Numbered from the stretch's first letter, positions 8,307 to 16,654 are shown. The stretch: 30,639 nucleotides of DNA from Candidatus Bathyarchaeota archaeon (GCA_030673805.1 DAOVIH010000002.1:1-30639); one strand, 5' to 3'. The notes: generated from the sequence alone by a model not told the origin. Numbers and translations are program-made.

Positions 8307-8879
8307 ATGATTGCGAAAAAAGCGAAGAAAAGAAAGGTTGCTTGGGGAATCACTGGCGGCGGGGACAAGATTGCCAAAACCATAGAAATAATGAAGAAGA
8401 TCAAAGAAAAATACGCTGACAAAGTCGAGATACGAGTTTTTCTTTCAAAAGCAGCAGAGACTGTTTTGAGGTTTTATAGACTTGAAGATAGCCTCAGACA
8501 GGATTTCAAGAAAGTCGCTGTGGAAATGAATTCAAATACGCCATTCCTCGCGGGCTGGATGCAAATGGGTAAGTTTGAATTCTTGCTGATAGCGCCTACC
8601 ACATCAAATACAGCCGCCAAAATCGCTAATGGCATAGGGGACAGCCTGCTCTCCAACTCGGCAATTATGAGCCTTAAAGCCTTTGTTCCCATCTACTTAG
8701 TTCCTACAGATTATAGGGAAGAAGAAGTATACACGGAACTTCCCAACGGAAAAAGAATGAAGTTGAAAATCAGAAAAGAAAACGTTGAACACGTTAGAAA
8801 GCTGGAGCATATGGAAGATGTAAATGTGCTAGAAGGCCCCAACAAGATCTATGGTGTTTTCGAAGAATGGTTTGGATAG
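8307..8879 (+). CDS. afpA: Archaeoflavoprotein AfpA
   Basis: This flavoprotein of the Dfp/UbiX-like (flavoprotein decarboxylase) fold binds FMN and acts in electron transfer. In archaea it is known as AfpA and is linked functionally to iron-sulfur flavoproteins. The 190-residue protein begins with a basic tail, then the FMN-binding AWGITGGGDKIAKTIE (12-27). Further family marks are FLSKAAETVLRFY, the APTTSNTAAKIANGIGDSLLSN loop and the late segment PIYLVPTD. It starts 5 bases after the Isf-like gene, with AGAGGG abutting the ATG, so translation is probably coupled to that gene. The pairing supports a small redox module, perhaps for oxygen or peroxide removal. The physiological acceptor is unknown. 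Confidence 0.9.
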   Translation: MIAKKAKKRKVAWGITGGGDKIAKTIEIMKKIKEKYADKVEIRVFLSKAAETVLRFYRLEDSLRQDFKKVAVEMNSNTPFLAGWMQMGKFEFLLIAPTTSNTAAKIANGIGDSLLSNSAIMSLKAFVPIYLVPTDYREEEVYTELPNGKRMKLKIRKENVEHVRKLEHMEDVNVLEGPNKIYGVFEEWFG

Positions 8880-9011
8880 CTTCACACGTTCACAAAGTTG
8901 TATGTCCCTATGCAAACAAGATAATTTACGTGTTGAATCCGTTTCCAACGTTTTCTTCAGATCCCTATTTCGGTCAGGATTTTCGAATCTCTTTGCTTAT
9001 TCCCCACCATT

Positions 9012-9029
9012 AAGAACGAGTATGTTCTT
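9012..9029. terminator. Short hairpin between convergent genes
   Basis: AAGAAC-gagtat-GTTCTT is a perfect 6-base inverted repeat in the 160-base gap between afpA and the aCPSF2 gene, which converge here. It could end transcripts from either side, but no long T tract follows on the plus strand. Confidence 0.25.
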
Positions 9030-9039
9030 GGACCCAAAT

Positions 9040-10305
9040 TCATAATTCATGGACTTCTCCTGTTTTAGGAGACACGGCTTCAAACCCCAACTCAGAACTA
9101 ATCCAACCTGCGAAACCTTCGCATTTTTGCTCCTCTCCATGTACGACGAAAACTTTTGGTTTTCCTTTCAGCTTTCGTAAAGTCTCTTTGAGCTGACTTG
9201 CACCAGAATGAGAAGAGAAGTCGAAATGCTGCACTCTTGCTTTTACTTTTTGTACCTTGCCATCAATTGTACATACCCCGTTGTCCATCAGTTCCCTGCC
9301 AGGAGTCCCTGGAATTTGAAAGCTTACTAGGAAAATTGCATTGGTAGGTTTTTTCCCAAGTTTGGATGAGTAAAAAACAGCTGGCCCACCCTTCAGCATC
9401 CCTGCTGGCGAGATGATTACACTGGGGACTTTTAGAGCTTTCCTTCGGTCTCGCCAGCCATCTACCCAGTGAGCCTTTCGCATTGCTTTTGCAAACAGTT
9501 TTGGATCTCTTAGGAACTCCTTGTGGCTAAGGATTATTCTGCTTGCTTCACGGGCCATACCGTCCAAAGTTATCGGATATTGGAAATTATGAGCTGCTAA
9601 TACACATGCGATTTCTTGAGATCGCCCGACTCCGAATGCGGGAACCAGAACAATACCGCCTTTCTCGACAACCTCCTCCACCGATTCAACGAATTCCTTT
9701 TCAAGTTTAAAACGTTCTGCGTGATCTGCATCTGCGTATGTGCTTTCAATAATAACCGCGTCAAGATCTCCATAATCCATACTAGCTCCGGTAAGGAGCC
9801 TGCTGTCTATTACGTTAAAGTCGCTCGTGTAAAGCACTCTCTTCCCTTCAGCCTCAACCAGTACCTGGGCGCTTCCAGGAGTGTGACCAGCATTCAAAAG
9901 TTGAAAACTAATATCACCGACTTTTTTTTCAGTGCCAAAATCTAAATGCGTATTGTTTTCAACCATTTCTTTAAGTTCAAGATATTCAAATGGCAGATAG
10001 TAACCCGAAAGATGTATGAAATCTGAAATGAGCATGTGAGATAGGTCTAAATTTAGTTTGTTTGTAAATAATGGTCTTTTCCCATCTATAAAGAAAAGCG
10101 GGATTGCACCTGAATGATCAAGATGACTGTGGGTTAAAACCAAAGCGTCGACTTCTTTGGGGGGAACGTGCATTGGAAAACCGGGTTCGTGGTCAAACAT
10201 GACTCCGTAATCTAGAAGAATTTGAGTTCTCTTTGTTTTGACACCTATACAGATTCTACCGACTTCACGTGTTCCGCCTAGAAACCTGAGTTGCAACAAC
10301 ACCAA
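9040..10305 (-). CDS. Beta-CASP RNase, aCPSF2/Ysh1-like
   Basis: It is a zinc-dependent metallo-beta-lactamase/beta-CASP ribonuclease of the archaeal aCPSF2 group, involved in RNA processing or decay. The 421 residues have no KH domains, which separates it from aCPSF1. Visible metal ligands are HSHLDH (59-64), GHTPGS (140-145) and TSDF (160-163). The beta-CASP motifs are A (ESTY, 187-190), B (DFSSHSG, 362-368) and C (VVHGE, 387-391). The start is ambiguous: four codons TTG-GTG-TTG-TTG run from 10305, after AAAGGA. The conserved family N-terminus (LRFLGGTREVG) starts just after them. It lies 59 bases downstream of the PHP gene and is probably read with tgtA and PHP. Confidence 0.92.
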   Translation of the reverse strand: MVLLQLRFLGGTREVGRICIGVKTKRTQILLDYGVMFDHEPGFPMHVPPKEVDALVLTHSHLDHSGAIPLFFIDGKRPLFTNKLNLDLSHMLISDFIHLSGYYLPFEYLELKEMVENNTHLDFGTEKKVGDISFQLLNAGHTPGSAQVLVEAEGKRVLYTSDFNVIDSRLLTGASMDYGDLDAVIIESTYADADHAERFKLEKEFVESVEEVVEKGGIVLVPAFGVGRSQEIACVLAAHNFQYPITLDGMAREASRIILSHKEFLRDPKLFAKAMRKAHWVDGWRDRRKALKVPSVIISPAGMLKGGPAVFYSSKLGKKPTNAIFLVSFQIPGTPGRELMDNGVCTIDGKVQKVKARVQHFDFSSHSGASQLKETLRKLKGKPKVFVVHGEEQKCEGFAGWISSELGFEAVSPKTGEVHEL

Positions 10306-10364
10306 TCCTTTTCAGAGTAAACTCAATACCATGAATTGCTGCTGTTTTAAAAATGTATTGACTT

Positions 10365-10952
10365 CTATATCGATGCTATTGAAACCGAGCCTTTCTTCAA
10401 AGCGCCAAGTATTTCATCAAGGCACAAGGACGATTCTATCTCAGTGCAAACGGTCCACAACTCTTCGGGGTTGTGGGCGTCTGTTCCCGCCACCCCAGGG
10501 AGTTTCATTGTTTTAGCAAGTTCTCTAGCTCGCCTATTTGCTGCAAGTGATGAAACGCCGTTGAGGATTTCTATTGCGTCAACGTCTAAATTTCGAGCTA
10601 AGTCTCCCAAGCCGTACTCTCTATAAGGGTGAGCGACGACAGACACGCAGTCGTTTTCTTTGGCGAAATCGACAACGTCTTCAACGGTGCATGGGTTTGA
10701 CGGCATTTCTTCTGCGCCCAGAACAAGTAGGTCTCCTTGGGGTGTGCTTATCTCGACTCCAGGGATAATTAGGATATCTGAATAGACGCTAGCTAGTTTC
10801 CTTGTTGGTTCTAGACCCTCAACTGTATCGTGATCGGTTATTGCAACAGCTTTGATATAGGGGTGAGCATGGAGCTGTTCAACCAAAGTAGCGGGACGAA
10901 TTGTTGAATCATGGGAGTGAAAAGTGTGAATATGTAAGTCAGCAGTAATCAA
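10365..10952 (-). CDS. PHP-domain metal-dependent phosphoesterase
   Basis: The 195-residue protein is a stand-alone PHP domain, a TIM-barrel-like fold binding up to three metals and cutting phosphoesters such as nucleotide phosphates, phosphosugars or nucleic acid ends. Metal-binding motifs appear in the family's order: DLHIHT (5-10), ITDHDT, PGVEIS, VAHPY and GTDAHN. All expected histidines and aspartates are present. Its ATG overlaps the tgtA stop by 4 bases (ATGA), so it is translationally coupled to tgtA, and the aCPSF2 RNase gene follows. This position suggests a role in RNA or nucleotide metabolism, but the substrate is unknown. Confidence 0.88.
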   Translation of the reverse strand: MITADLHIHTFHSHDSTIRPATLVEQLHAHPYIKAVAITDHDTVEGLEPTRKLASVYSDILIIPGVEISTPQGDLLVLGAEEMPSNPCTVEDVVDFAKENDCVSVVAHPYREYGLGDLARNLDVDAIEILNGVSSLAANRRARELAKTMKLPGVAGTDAHNPEELWTVCTEIESSLCLDEILGALKKGSVSIASI

Positions 10953-12580
10953 TGCTGTTCGCTCAAGTTCTGTTTGAGAATCAATTCCAAAGGAGCCAAA
11001 AAGTCTTTACTTTCTTTGGTTTTCACATCTAAAGCTTCAAACTTTACATCCTTTTTTAGGCACTCTTCAGCGCATCTTTCCTTCACAGCCTGGCCCCAAG
11101 TCTCAAGGTCACTAAGGAACAAGATTGACTCGTAATCAGTCCTTTTGATGTAATTTGCTACTTCATCTGCCACGTATTCGATGGTTTCATTGTCAATCGG
11201 AAGGGCTACTTCATGTTGGGATAAAGGATATACCTCGTCAAGCTCTAGCGGGATTAAACCAAAAGGTGCAGCGTAAAAGCAAACATGCACATTGTTTGTG
11301 GCTGTCTCGACAAGTTTTTGAAGGGTTTTCTTAACACTTTTAAAGTGATTTGACTTGTGAAAGGGTTTGTTGCTTGTTTGAGGAAGAAGCAAAAGAATCT
11401 TGGCTTTTTTTGGTGGAACGTATCGGTTTTTGAGGAGCCGTCTGTAGTGAACAATTTGGGGTCTAGCAAGGCCAATTGAGCTGAAAAAGAAAATGCCCTT
11501 TTTCTTAACTGTTGGACTGTGTTTTTCTATGAAGTTTTCGTATTTTCTCAATTTTTTGACGGCTGTGAGTAAAGTGGGATGTCGGTGAGCGCTCAACTCT
11601 ACTAGTTCCCAGAGTCTTCCTTCCTTAATAGCTTGTTTTATGCGGTTTAACTCGGCAACGCAGACGTAGAGGTTATGTTCTGCTAAAAACATCTCTATGT
11701 CTTTTTGTGGGAGTTCAAGAACTTCTTCCGGAGTTTTGTTTGTACAATTTGGGCATGAACAAGGGAAGAAGGCAAGTTCTTTGAGTCGCTGAGTGCCGTT
11801 ATTAGTCATATATCGGTTCTCTCTGGCGTACAAAGCGTAGGCCGCTGAGTCAAAAAAGTCACATCCCAAGGCAACAGCCAAAGGAAACATGAAAGGGTGC
11901 CCAGCGCCGAAAAGATGGAAAGGCCGCTGGAGAGGCAAATTCATCTTGCTGACCATTATCATGTCCACTAGAAGGTCAAAGCGGTAGTTCTGCATTACGG
12001 TAGTTGGGCTTCCCAGGGCGTGTATTTGGAAAGGCAAATTTCCCATTTCGATAGCTGATTTAGCTATAAGATCAAGGTAGCGCCCCCCTTGAATGGGGCC
12101 AACCCAGAGAGGCCCTTCGCTGTTTCGTATCTTAAGTGAGTTTTGGGCTCTCCTTAGCGTTTCTTTCACTGTTTCCTCTGCGTAGTCTCTTGTCACGTTC
12201 CATCCAGTAGGAATATCTAGTATTGTTGCTATGTCGCTTCCTATCCGCTCTTGATAGCGTACTATTTCAATAGGACTTACGTCAACACCCCCATAGATTA
12301 AAAGTTGGTAGGCACCAGAATCTGTCATTATTACACCTTTAAAATCTAGGAATTCATGCAAACCTTTTGTAATGGGTTCTTCTTGGAAACGCCTCCTAAG
12401 GATGTAAGCGTTGGTTATTATGGCCTCAAAGCCAAAATCTTTTTTGAGTCTCTTAGGAGAGATAAGTTGAATCCCAGGGTTAATTACTGGGAACAAAAGC
12501 GGGGTTTCAACTTTGCCACTCTTTGTTTTTAGTTTTCCAATTCTGGCCAGTAAGTCCTTCTCTTTTATCTCGAAGCTCAT
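10949..12580 (-). CDS. tgtA: Archaeosine tRNA-guanine transglycosylase with ArcS-like C-terminal module
   Basis: It exchanges guanine 15 in the tRNA D-loop for preQ0, the first tRNA-bound step of archaeosine synthesis. In the 543-residue protein the TGT barrel covers about 1-345. The catalytic aspartate lies in TDSGAYQ (D87), the nucleophile region is GCDFFDSAAYALYARENRY (239-257), and the zinc site is C274-x-C276-x2-C279 with a later histidine. Residues about 360-540 form a second module holding PQTSNKPFHKSNHF (400-413) and DEVYPLSQHE, which resembles the core of ArcS, the amidinotransferase that completes archaeosine. The ArcS cysteine position reads glutamine here. The usual C-terminal PUA domain is not visible. 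It is first in a unit with the PHP gene. A TATA box lies about 35 bases upstream. Confidence 0.9.
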   Translation of the reverse strand: MSFEIKEKDLLARIGKLKTKSGKVETPLLFPVINPGIQLISPKRLKKDFGFEAIITNAYILRRRFQEEPITKGLHEFLDFKGVIMTDSGAYQLLIYGGVDVSPIEIVRYQERIGSDIATILDIPTGWNVTRDYAEETVKETLRRAQNSLKIRNSEGPLWVGPIQGGRYLDLIAKSAIEMGNLPFQIHALGSPTTVMQNYRFDLLVDMIMVSKMNLPLQRPFHLFGAGHPFMFPLAVALGCDFFDSAAYALYARENRYMTNNGTQRLKELAFFPCSCPNCTNKTPEEVLELPQKDIEMFLAEHNLYVCVAELNRIKQAIKEGRLWELVELSAHRHPTLLTAVKKLRKYENFIEKHSPTVKKKGIFFFSSIGLARPQIVHYRRLLKNRYVPPKKAKILLLLPQTSNKPFHKSNHFKSVKKTLQKLVETATNNVHVCFYAAPFGLIPLELDEVYPLSQHEVALPIDNETIEYVADEVANYIKRTDYESILFLSDLETWGQAVKERCAEECLKKDVKFEALDVKTKESKDFLAPLELILKQNLSEQH

Positions 12581-12612
12581 TGATTAACCTAAACACACAA
12601 GATAAACACCCC

Positions 12613-12622
12613 TTATAATAAA
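12613..12622 (-). promoter_or_regulatory. TATA box of tgtA
   Basis: TTTATTATAA on the minus strand is centred about 37 bases upstream of the tgtA ATG, implying a leader of about 10 bases for the tgtA-PHP-aCPSF2 unit. Confidence 0.5.
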
Positions 12623-12710
12623 TGTCGGACACCACCTTGAATCATTGGAAGCATCAGATCGTTACTCAGACTGACCCTGAGCAGAAGATCCCGAGCATAA
12701 TTCAGACAGG

Positions 12711-12718
12711 CTTATATC
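12711..12718 (+). promoter_or_regulatory. TATA box of the PAC2 gene
   Basis: CTTATATC lies upstream of a clear GGAGG (12752-12756). A start site near 12740 would give a short leader carrying this ribosome binding site. A small inverted repeat CTCAG-N7-CTGAG lies further upstream near 12665 and could be an operator, but this is weak. Confidence 0.5.
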
Positions 12719-12763
12719 GCTTGGTCTCATCTAAACTACTGCTCAGAAAACGGAGGCAACAAC

Positions 12764-13516
12764 ACGGTTTGCGCTATTGAGGTTTACGAAAAACCAGAAT
12801 TGAGAGATCCGATACTAATCGAAGGATTACCAGGAATAGGATTGGTAGCCAACATTGCAGCGTTACATCTAATAAAAGAGCTTAAGGCAAAACGTTTTGT
12901 CGAAATCAAATCAGACTCATTCCAAAGCTTAGCCGTCTTAACAAAGACCGGAGATACACGCTCGCCAATAAACGAACTTTACTATTGTAAGATGGATGAT
13001 TGTGACCACGACTTGATTATTTGGTATGGCAACACCCAAGCACTAACCACTTATGGACAATACGAGCTTTGTGGCAAAGTTTTGGACTTGGCAAAGGAAC
13101 TAGGATGTAGGTTTGTAATATCTCTTGGTGGTTTTAAAAAAGAAGAGATTAAAGCCGCCCCAGTTGTCTACTGTGCAGCCTCAGATACTGAAACCTTGAA
13201 AGAAGCCTTAGCCTTAGGAACAAAAATAATGGTTGGAAATATCTTCGGCATTGCAGGTCTTTCAATAGGTCTTGGCAGATTAAGGGATTTTAGAGGCTTC
13301 ACGCTTCTAGTGGAGACCTTAGGTATGTCTCCAGATGTAAGCGCAACTCGACGCGCTTTAACCGCGCTAAGCAAATATCTGAAACTGAGTTTTGATATGT
13401 CAAGTTTGGAAAACACAGCGGAACAAACAAAGAACGAACTTGAATCCTTTGGACTTATCGTAAAGACTAGGGAAAAAAAGAAAAAAGAGGAACAGCAAAT
13501 GCGTTGGTTTATCTAG
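12764..13516 (+). CDS. PAC2-family protein (proteasome assembly chaperone-like)
   Basis: This belongs to the archaeal PAC2/PbaA-PbaB group, proteins related to proteasome assembly chaperones. The core is clear: ILIEGLPGIGLVANIAA, SPINELYY, then the GGF and NIFGIAGLSIGLG motifs. It ends in a lysine-rich tail with a C-terminal MRWFI that recalls the hydrophobic-aromatic tails used to dock on the proteasome. The first standard start is TTG at 12800 (238 aa), but it would cut off AIEVYEKPE, which belongs to the first strand of the family. The in-frame codon 7 bases after GGAGG is ACG (12764), which gives 250 residues. I list that start. It may be a non-standard start or a base error for ATG. The gene converges with the Sm-like gene with a 4-base overlap. 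Confidence 0.88.
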   Translation, partial: TVCAIEVYEKPELRDPILIEGLPGIGLVANIAALHLIKELKAKRFVEIKSDSFQSLAVLTKTGDTRSPINELYYCKMDDCDHDLIIWYGNTQALTTYGQYELCGKVLDLAKELGCRFVISLGGFKKEEIKAAPVVYCAASDTETLKEALALGTKIMVGNIFGIAGLSIGLGRLRDFRGFTLLVETLGMSPDVSATRRALTALSKYLKLSFDMSSLENTAEQTKNELESFGLIVKTREKKKKEEQQMRWFI

Positions 13517-13935
13517 CGCTTCGCTTCACTAATGAACTGTTGGTAGACTCGCTCTACACGTTCGGCAGCTGGGCCAGATCCTTCAGTAACACCTTTCTCG
13601 GTCACCTTCACCTTATCCATTACCCAGATAAACCCTTGAGATTCGTAGAGCCTTACCATAGTAGGAAACACCTTTTCGAGGCGAGTAGCTAAAGCTTTGA
13701 GGTCAAAGGGTCTCTCTGTGCTTGCTATTTGAGCAACCCGGCTACCATTCAAAAAAACTCTATGGGAAACTTTACCCGTTTCATCCTTTGCTTCAGCCAA
13801 GCAAAGACTTAAGTTACGTGTGTCAATTCCCACCAGCGTACCAACGTAAGTTTTTTCAGCAACCGTTGTGACGATAACCGTCTTATCTACTAAAGCTGCA
13901 ACTTCGTTGAAAAACTTCCTTTGTGCTACAGACAA
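13513..13935 (-). CDS. Sm-like (Lsm) RNA-binding protein with C-terminal extension
   Basis: The first 75 residues form an Sm fold: the Sm1 part is TVIVTTVAEKTYVGTLVGID followed by TRNLSLCLAEA, and the Sm2 part is HRVFLNGSRVAQIAS. Sm proteins form rings that bind U-rich RNA and assist RNA processing. The remaining 65 residues (RPFDLKALATRLEKVFP onward) form an alpha/beta extension as in two-domain archaeal SmAP3-type proteins, making it about twice as long as SmAP1/2. The start is TTG at 13935, the first possible start after an in-frame stop, with GGAG about 12 bases upstream. It is read alone from its own TATA box. Confidence 0.85.
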   Translation of the reverse strand: MSVAQRKFFNEVAALVDKTVIVTTVAEKTYVGTLVGIDTRNLSLCLAEAKDETGKVSHRVFLNGSRVAQIASTERPFDLKALATRLEKVFPTMVRLYESQGFIWVMDKVKVTEKGVTEGSGPAAERVERVYQQFISEAKR

Positions 13936-13977
13936 ATCAAATCAAATCTCCATTCACTCTTACGAAAGAGCAACACG

Positions 13978-13989
13978 ACTATTTATCTT
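13978..13989 (-). promoter_or_regulatory. TATA box of the Sm-like gene
   Basis: AAGATAAATAGT on the minus strand lies about 45 bases upstream of the TTG start. A transcript would begin near 13957 and include the GGAG sequence. Confidence 0.45.
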
Positions 13990-14060
13990 TGCTTTTCTTT
14001 GAAAGGCCTAAATTGAGATTTTATTTCAGCTGTTTCACTGTTTTTTCTTGGAAAAGGGAC

Positions 14061-15293
14061 TTAAGAAGCGGGCAAATCCCTATCAACCACGAAGTTAGGG
14101 CCCACCCAATTTTTGTTTCCAACTTTGACTCCGGGCATCAAAAGTGCGTTTATACCGGTTTTAACTTCGTCTCCAAGGATAGCCCCAAGTTTTTTTCTTC
14201 CAGTATCGACCAGATTGTCTTTAACCATCACTTTTATCGTTTGTTCGTCGAAACGGTAGTTAGCAATTTTGGTGCCCGCTCCAAGATTGCATTTTTCACC
14301 TAGTATGCTGTCCCCGACGTATGATAGGTGGCCCACATGTGTCCCATCCATTAAGATGCTGTTTTTCACTTCACAAGCGTTTCCAACACGTACGTTTTTG
14401 CCGATGGTTGTGCAAGCACGTATGTAGCAGTTTGGCCCCACATCACTGCCTTCATCGATGAACGTCGGCCCCTCAATATAGGCTCCTGAACGTATTCGAG
14501 CTGTTTTCTCAACTATAACTGGCCCTTTCAAGTGAGCCCCGCTCTCAACTATCCCTTTAACTTCGGGTTTAGTCCTTTTTAGCACCCAACTGTTGGCCTC
14601 AAGCAGATCCCAAGGCCTGCCAACGTCTAGCCAATCATCTTTGGAGACTATTGAGGCTAAAACATCCTTTTTGGCTCCAATAAGCAGTGAGAGGTTGTCG
14701 GTGATTTCCCATTCCCCTCTGATCGAGGCGTTTGTTTGCTGTATTGTTTCAAATATCTCCATAGAAAACATGTACAATCCAGCGTTGGCCCAGTTGGAAG
14801 GAGCGTCATTACGATCCGGCTTCTCAATCACTTCTCTGACAAACTCCTGATTCTCAAGCCTCAATATCCCATAGTTCTCCGGTCTTTCCACGCGAACTGC
14901 TGCTAAAGTAGCAGAGGGTTGTTTCTTCTTATGCAAATCGATGACGCTGGTAACTGCCCTTTTGGTGAATAACAAGTCACCATAAACTAGGACAAAATCC
15001 CCGTCCAAGTACGGTTCAACAATGCTCAAAGCGTTACCTGTTCCAAGCATTGCTGGTTGTTCTACATATTCAAGGTTCATACCAAAAGTGTTGCCGTCGC
15101 CAAAATACCTTCTGATAGCTTCACTCATATAATGAGTTACGATTATAGCGTCTCGCATTCCAGAAGCCTTCAGAGTTTCCAAGCAGTGTTCAAGAATTGC
15201 TTTTCCGCCTAGTTTCACTAGATGTTTTGGCCGGGTAGACGTAATTGGTCTGAGCCTGATGCCTTCTCCAGCAGCCAAAATAACAGCTTTCAT
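14061..15293 (-). CDS. Bifunctional sugar-1-phosphate nucleotidylyltransferase/acetyltransferase (archaeal GlmU-like)
   Basis: It probably makes UDP-GlcNAc by acetylating glucosamine-1-phosphate and joining it to UTP. The N-terminal half is a nucleotidyltransferase with the signature LAAGEGIRLRPITSTRPK (6-23), VYGDLLF, and NAGLYMFS. From about residue 240 it is a left-handed beta-helix of hexapeptide repeats (for example VRSGAYI/IEGPTFI-like turns), with the late segment IANYRFDEQ typical of the acetyltransferase active site. The length of 410 matches archaeal Sugar-1-P nucleotidylyltransferases of the ST0452 kind. Its ATG overlaps the glmM stop by 4 bases. Use of glucose-1-phosphate/dTTP as an alternative substrate is possible in this family. 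Confidence 0.9.
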   Translation of the reverse strand: MKAVILAAGEGIRLRPITSTRPKHLVKLGGKAILEHCLETLKASGMRDAIIVTHYMSEAIRRYFGDGNTFGMNLEYVEQPAMLGTGNALSIVEPYLDGDFVLVYGDLLFTKRAVTSVIDLHKKKQPSATLAAVRVERPENYGILRLENQEFVREVIEKPDRNDAPSNWANAGLYMFSMEIFETIQQTNASIRGEWEITDNLSLLIGAKKDVLASIVSKDDWLDVGRPWDLLEANSWVLKRTKPEVKGIVESGAHLKGPVIVEKTARIRSGAYIEGPTFIDEGSDVGPNCYIRACTTIGKNVRVGNACEVKNSILMDGTHVGHLSYVGDSILGEKCNLGAGTKIANYRFDEQTIKVMVKDNLVDTGRKKLGAILGDEVKTGINALLMPGVKVGNKNWVGPNFVVDRDLPAS

Positions 15294-16654
15294 GTCTCCA
15301 ATTCCTCAACTTGTTCTTGAACGAAGGTTATTCCCTTTTTCATTATCTCCTTAGCTGCTTTTAATGATTCACCTTCGACAGTCACCCGGATAATGGGTTC
15401 AGTCCCTGAAGCTCTGATTAGAAGCCATCCGTCTCTGAAGCTTAGTCGCACACCATCGATTTCTGAGATTTCAGTGAATCCCATAAATGAACGTTCGATT
15501 GTTTTTCTGGTTCTTTTGAAGATTTTGTGTTTAAGATTAGGCTTGCAGTAGATGTTTTCTCTAAGGATTACGTATTGCGGCACTTCAGCGATGAATTCTC
15601 CTAGACACTTATTTTGGTCTTCTAGGGCCTTGAGTAGTAATGCTGATGAGAGGAGCCCGTCTGGACAAAGATGGAACTTAGGGTGGATCCAGGCGCCGCA
15701 GGGTTCTCCACCGAATACTGCGTTTTTGTGTTTCACTTCGTCCGAAACGTAGATGTCGCCGACTTTTGTCCTGACAACCTTTCCGCCTTGTGCTTCAACC
15801 ATTCTTTCCACACACATGCTGGCCTCAACGTTAGTCACTACTGTTCCGCCCCCATTCTTCTTTACTATGTGTGCAGAATATGACGCTAATGCACGGTCAA
15901 AATCGACAAAGGAACCGTCAGCGTCAATGAAAGCAACTCTGTCGCCGTCACCATCATAGGCTATTCCGATCTGGGCGCCTACTTCTTTGACGGTTTGAGC
16001 TAAACTTTTCAAGGATTCAAGAGTTGGTTCTGAGTTCCTTGCTGGAAAATAGCCGTCTGGATGAGCGTTTAGTGTCATTACTTTGCAGCCTAAAGTTTTC
16101 AGCATCGTCGGTGCTAGATTGTAAGTTGCTCCGCACCCCGAATCAAGAACAATAATCCAGTTTTTGCGTAGTTTGACTTTGTCTAAAACCATTCCTAGGT
16201 AGGGCGTTTCTCCATTTAAACGGGAAACTTCTCGGATATCGTGCCAATCTGCTAGTTCAAAATTTTTTTGTCTAATTATGCTTTCAATTTCGGTTTGAGC
16301 TTCATCATTGTATGATAAGCCTTCATGATTGAAAATTTTTATTCCGTTATATTGAGGAGGATTGTGTGAAGCTGTAATCATAAACCCGACATCTGTTTTT
16401 AGAGTCTTAACAGTGTAAGCTAAAACCGGGGTGGGAACAATCCCTAAGAGTGCAACATCAACGCCACATGCTTGAAGTCCTGAAACAATTGCGTTCTGAA
16501 GTAGAACTCCAGAAGTCCTGGTGTCTCGGGCTACAAGAGCTCTACTAGCTTTGGCGAATGTTGCCACGGCCAAACCCACCCTACAAGCCAGTAGAGGCGT
16601 TATATCCACGTTGACCAAACCCCGTATCCCAGAACTTCCAAAAAGTCTAGCCAA
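15290..16654 (-). CDS. glmM: Phosphoglucosamine/phosphosugar mutase
   Basis: It converts glucosamine-6-phosphate to glucosamine-1-phosphate, the substrate of the GlmU-like enzyme that follows. The 454-residue alpha-D-phosphohexomutase shows FGSSGIRG (5-12), the active serine loop TASHNPPQYNG (94-104, phosphoserine S96), the metal loop DGDGDR (234-239), the sugar-binding GGEPCG and the phosphate-binding RASGTEPIIR near the C-terminus. All catalytic elements are present. The start is TTG at 16654, about 25 bases from a TATA box, so the transcript may be leaderless. AAAAGG also sits just upstream. Phosphomannomutase activity cannot be excluded by sequence, but the operon with a GlmU-like gene favours the amino sugar. 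Confidence 0.9.
   Translation of the reverse strand: MARLFGSSGIRGLVNVDITPLLACRVGLAVATFAKASRALVARDTRTSGVLLQNAIVSGLQACGVDVALLGIVPTPVLAYTVKTLKTDVGFMITASHNPPQYNGIKIFNHEGLSYNDEAQTEIESIIRQKNFELADWHDIREVSRLNGETPYLGMVLDKVKLRKNWIIVLDSGCGATYNLAPTMLKTLGCKVMTLNAHPDGYFPARNSEPTLESLKSLAQTVKEVGAQIGIAYDGDGDRVAFIDADGSFVDFDRALASYSAHIVKKNGGGTVVTNVEASMCVERMVEAQGGKVVRTKVGDIYVSDEVKHKNAVFGGEPCGAWIHPKFHLCPDGLLSSALLLKALEDQNKCLGEFIAEVPQYVILRENIYCKPNLKHKIFKRTRKTIERSFMGFTEISEIDGVRLSFRDGWLLIRASGTEPIIRVTVEGESLKAAKEIMKKGITFVQEQVEELET

Noticed and set aside
8880..9039. Search for a tRNA gene in the afpA/aCPSF2 gap and other gaps
   Set aside because: No cloverleaf, GGTTCRANYCC-like T-loop or CCA-adjacent stem was found by eye in any gap.
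13923..14303. Plus-strand ORF of 126 codons
   Set aside because: Most of it lies antisense to the 3' end of the GlmU-like gene, and its product has no recognisable pattern and no ribosome binding site.
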